Shown here in pieces: positions 62,805-64,000 of a DNA stretch of 64,000 nucleotides; within the stretch, counting starts at the first letter, position 1, and the number at the start of each line of letters is the position of its first letter. The notes beneath the pieces were generated by a model. It saw only the letters and a program-made list of their open reading frames with translations, did not search any database and was not told the origin of the DNA. A program made the translations under genes and the position numbers. Source of the stretch: Terrimonas sp. (GTDB taxonomy: Bacteria > Bacteroidota > Bacteroidia > Chitinophagales > Chitinophagaceae); assembly GCF_003075435.1 (NCBI RefSeq), contig NZ_QCZJ01000001.1, positions 496,001 to 560,000 on the forward strand, given 5' to 3'.

Positions 62805-63449
62805 ATGCTTAATTCTATAATGAAGCTTTTTCTACCTAAAGACAGGATCTTTTACCAGTTATTTGAAGAGGTAGCATCCAAAGTATTAGAAATGGCCAGG
62901 AAGCTGAGGGAATTGATGCATGAACCTGATCATGATAAAAGATCTGCCATTGCTTCGCAAATTGAAGAGCTGGAACATGTGAATGACGATCTTACCCATA
63001 AAATTTTTACCGAATTAGGCAGGAACTTTATTACCCCTTTTGACAGGGAGGATATTCACTACCTCGCGTCCGCGCTGGATGATATCGCGGATTACATCCA
63101 TGCTTCTTCCAAAAAAATAAAATTCTACAAGGTTAATCCCAATGAACAGGGTATGCAAAAATTTGCAGACCTGATTGTTGCCGGCGCCGAACATATAAAT
63201 ATCGCGGTGCATGAACTGCGCAACATGAAAAATCTGCGCCAGATCACGGAGTCATTGGTAAAAATCAATAGTATAGAAAACCAGGCTGATGATATTTTTG
63301 ACATGAGCATAGAACGCTTATTTGAAATGGAGCCTGATGCCAAAGAAGTAATAAAGAAAAGGGAAATATACCAGGTGCTTGAAATTGCTACAGATAAATG
63401 TGAAGATGCTGCCAATGTAATTGAATCTATTATTGTTAAATACGCATAA
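62805..63449 (+). CDS. DUF47 family (PhoU-like) protein, Pit accessory factor
   Basis: A 214-residue all-helical cytoplasmic protein of the DUF47/YkaA family. I start at the ATG at 62805 (MLNSIMKLFLPKDRIFYQLFEEVA), which matches the usual N-terminus; the ATG at 62820 is second choice. PhoU-like metal-binding helices carry acidic patches (ELEHVNDDLTHKIFTELGRNFITPFDREDIH and SIENQADDIFDMSIE). DUF47 genes are nearly always next to pit genes and are thought to control the transporter. The Pit gene follows 70 bases downstream. Confidence 0.93.
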   Translation: MLNSIMKLFLPKDRIFYQLFEEVASKVLEMARKLRELMHEPDHDKRSAIASQIEELEHVNDDLTHKIFTELGRNFITPFDREDIHYLASALDDIADYIHASSKKIKFYKVNPNEQGMQKFADLIVAGAEHINIAVHELRNMKNLRQITESLVKINSIENQADDIFDMSIERLFEMEPDAKEVIKKREIYQVLEIATDKCEDAANVIESIIVKYA

Positions 63450-63519
63450 TGTTTGAAAGCCTGATAACATTATCACCATATTACAATCGTATCATTATCA
63501 GATTTTCAAACCTGTTTGT

Positions 63520-64000
63520 ATGACCCTGTTAGTAATCATCATAGTTCTTGCGCTTATTTTCGATTATATTAACGGATTTCATGATGCCGCTAACTCCATA
63601 GCCACCATCGTATCTACAAAAGTGCTTACGCCTTTCCAGGCTGTGCTATGGGCCGCATTATTCAACTTTATCGCCTTTTTTATTTTTAAAGATCATGGTG
63701 TAGCTAACACTATTGCCAAAACCGTTAAAGAAAGTTATATAACATTACAGGTAATTTTAGCCGGGCTTTCTGCAGCCATTATATGGAACCTGCTTACCTG
63801 GTGGTTTGGTATTCCTTCATCTTCTTCGCATACACTCATTGGTGGTTTTGCAGGTGCGGCCATAGCGCATGCCGGTTTTGAATCGATTAATATAACCCCG
63901 GTTTTGCAGATCGTAGCCTTCATACTTCTTGCGCCACTCATTGGTATGATCATGGCTTTTATTATATCGCTCTGGTTTATTAACTCTTTCAGAAAAAGTA
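63520..64000 (+). CDS. Inorganic phosphate transporter, Pit family (3' truncated)
   Basis: The first 160 codons of a Pit-type low-affinity phosphate:cation symporter; the gene runs off the window. The N-terminal family signature is clear: IFDYINGFHDAANSIATIVSTKVLTP, then WAALFNFIAFF and the second-repeat-like motif GIPSSSSHTLIGGFAGAAIA. Four to five membrane helices are visible. It is co-transcribed with the DUF47 gene under the promoter at 62756, beside a candidate Pho box. Confidence 0.95.
   Translation, partial: MTLLVIIIVLALIFDYINGFHDAANSIATIVSTKVLTPFQAVLWAALFNFIAFFIFKDHGVANTIAKTVKESYITLQVILAGLSAAIIWNLLTWWFGIPSSSSHTLIGGFAGAAIAHAGFESINITPVLQIVAFILLAPLIGMIMAFIISLWFINSFRKS

Overview
The window looks like chromosomal DNA of a Bacteroidetes bacterium, most likely of the Chitinophagaceae or a close relative; the family-level call is inference. 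Signs are AT-rich DNA, promoter elements of the Bacteroidetes type (TTTG, about 19-21 bases, TAnnTTTG), weak or missing Shine-Dalgarno sequences, a short primary sigma factor, a type IX secretion sorting tail, TonB-dependent receptors with a carboxypeptidase-like plug extension, and the DUF1501/DUF1800 and GDYXXLXY/DUF2157 pairs. I see no rRNA, tRNA, CRISPR array, insertion sequence or prophage. Most genes are core or conserved accessory genes.

Layout. 0-1.8 kb: end of accB and all of accC (fatty acid synthesis). 1.9-7.4 kb: two MsbA-like exporters, a LolC/E-type permease and rbfA. 7.5-10.4 kb: nadC and a SUI1/YciH gene separated by long non-coding stretches with degenerate repeat arrays. 10.4-17 kb: a Tat-exported Gfo/Idh/MocA oxidoreductase, a TPR histidine kinase and the DUF1800-DUF1501 pair. 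17.2-23.3 kb: thiolase, pyrD, rimM, rpsP, ffh and the primary sigma factor. 23.5-30.7 kb: START-like protein, LptF/G permease, M20 dipeptidase, adenine deaminase and a LolA-like exported protein. 30.7-34 kb: a probable phosphorelay (hybrid kinase, Hpt protein, LytTR regulator). 34.4-43.2 kb: DUF2157/GDYXXLXY pair, gamma-glutamyltransferase, TonB receptor, YdcF protein, 3-hydroxybutyryl-CoA dehydrogenase. 43.3-47 kb: Mrp ATPase, PaiB-like protein, pyrF, DyP peroxidase. 47-54.3 kb, all on the minus strand: histone H1-like protein, 1-Cys peroxiredoxin, dinB, rsmE, a lipoprotein-type TPR kinase and dnaB. 54.7-58.1 kb: pheT, a coiled-coil protein and zapA. 58.3-64 kb: a TonB receptor and beta-helix lipoprotein operon diverging from a DUF47/PhoU-like gene and a Pit phosphate transporter.

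The most interesting signals are non-coding. (1) A tandem array of 11-base units starting TTA, with the core TTACCGGAATA, lies between the TonB receptor operon and the DUF47-Pit operon, and the same array recurs between dnaB and pheT. The 11-base phasing is that of OmpR/PhoB-family sites, so a Bacteroidetes Pho box is a testable idea. (2) Beside the second copy are an AT-rich tract and four DnaA-box-like 9-mers in one orientation, spaced 21, 21 and 41 bases: a candidate replication origin or DnaA-controlled dnaB promoter. (3) Three intergenic stretches carry irregular arrays of a CCTRTGAAAA-like word; two share an identical 17-mer. (4) Other low-complexity word repeats run across the stop codons of several genes and seem to have rewritten their C-termini.
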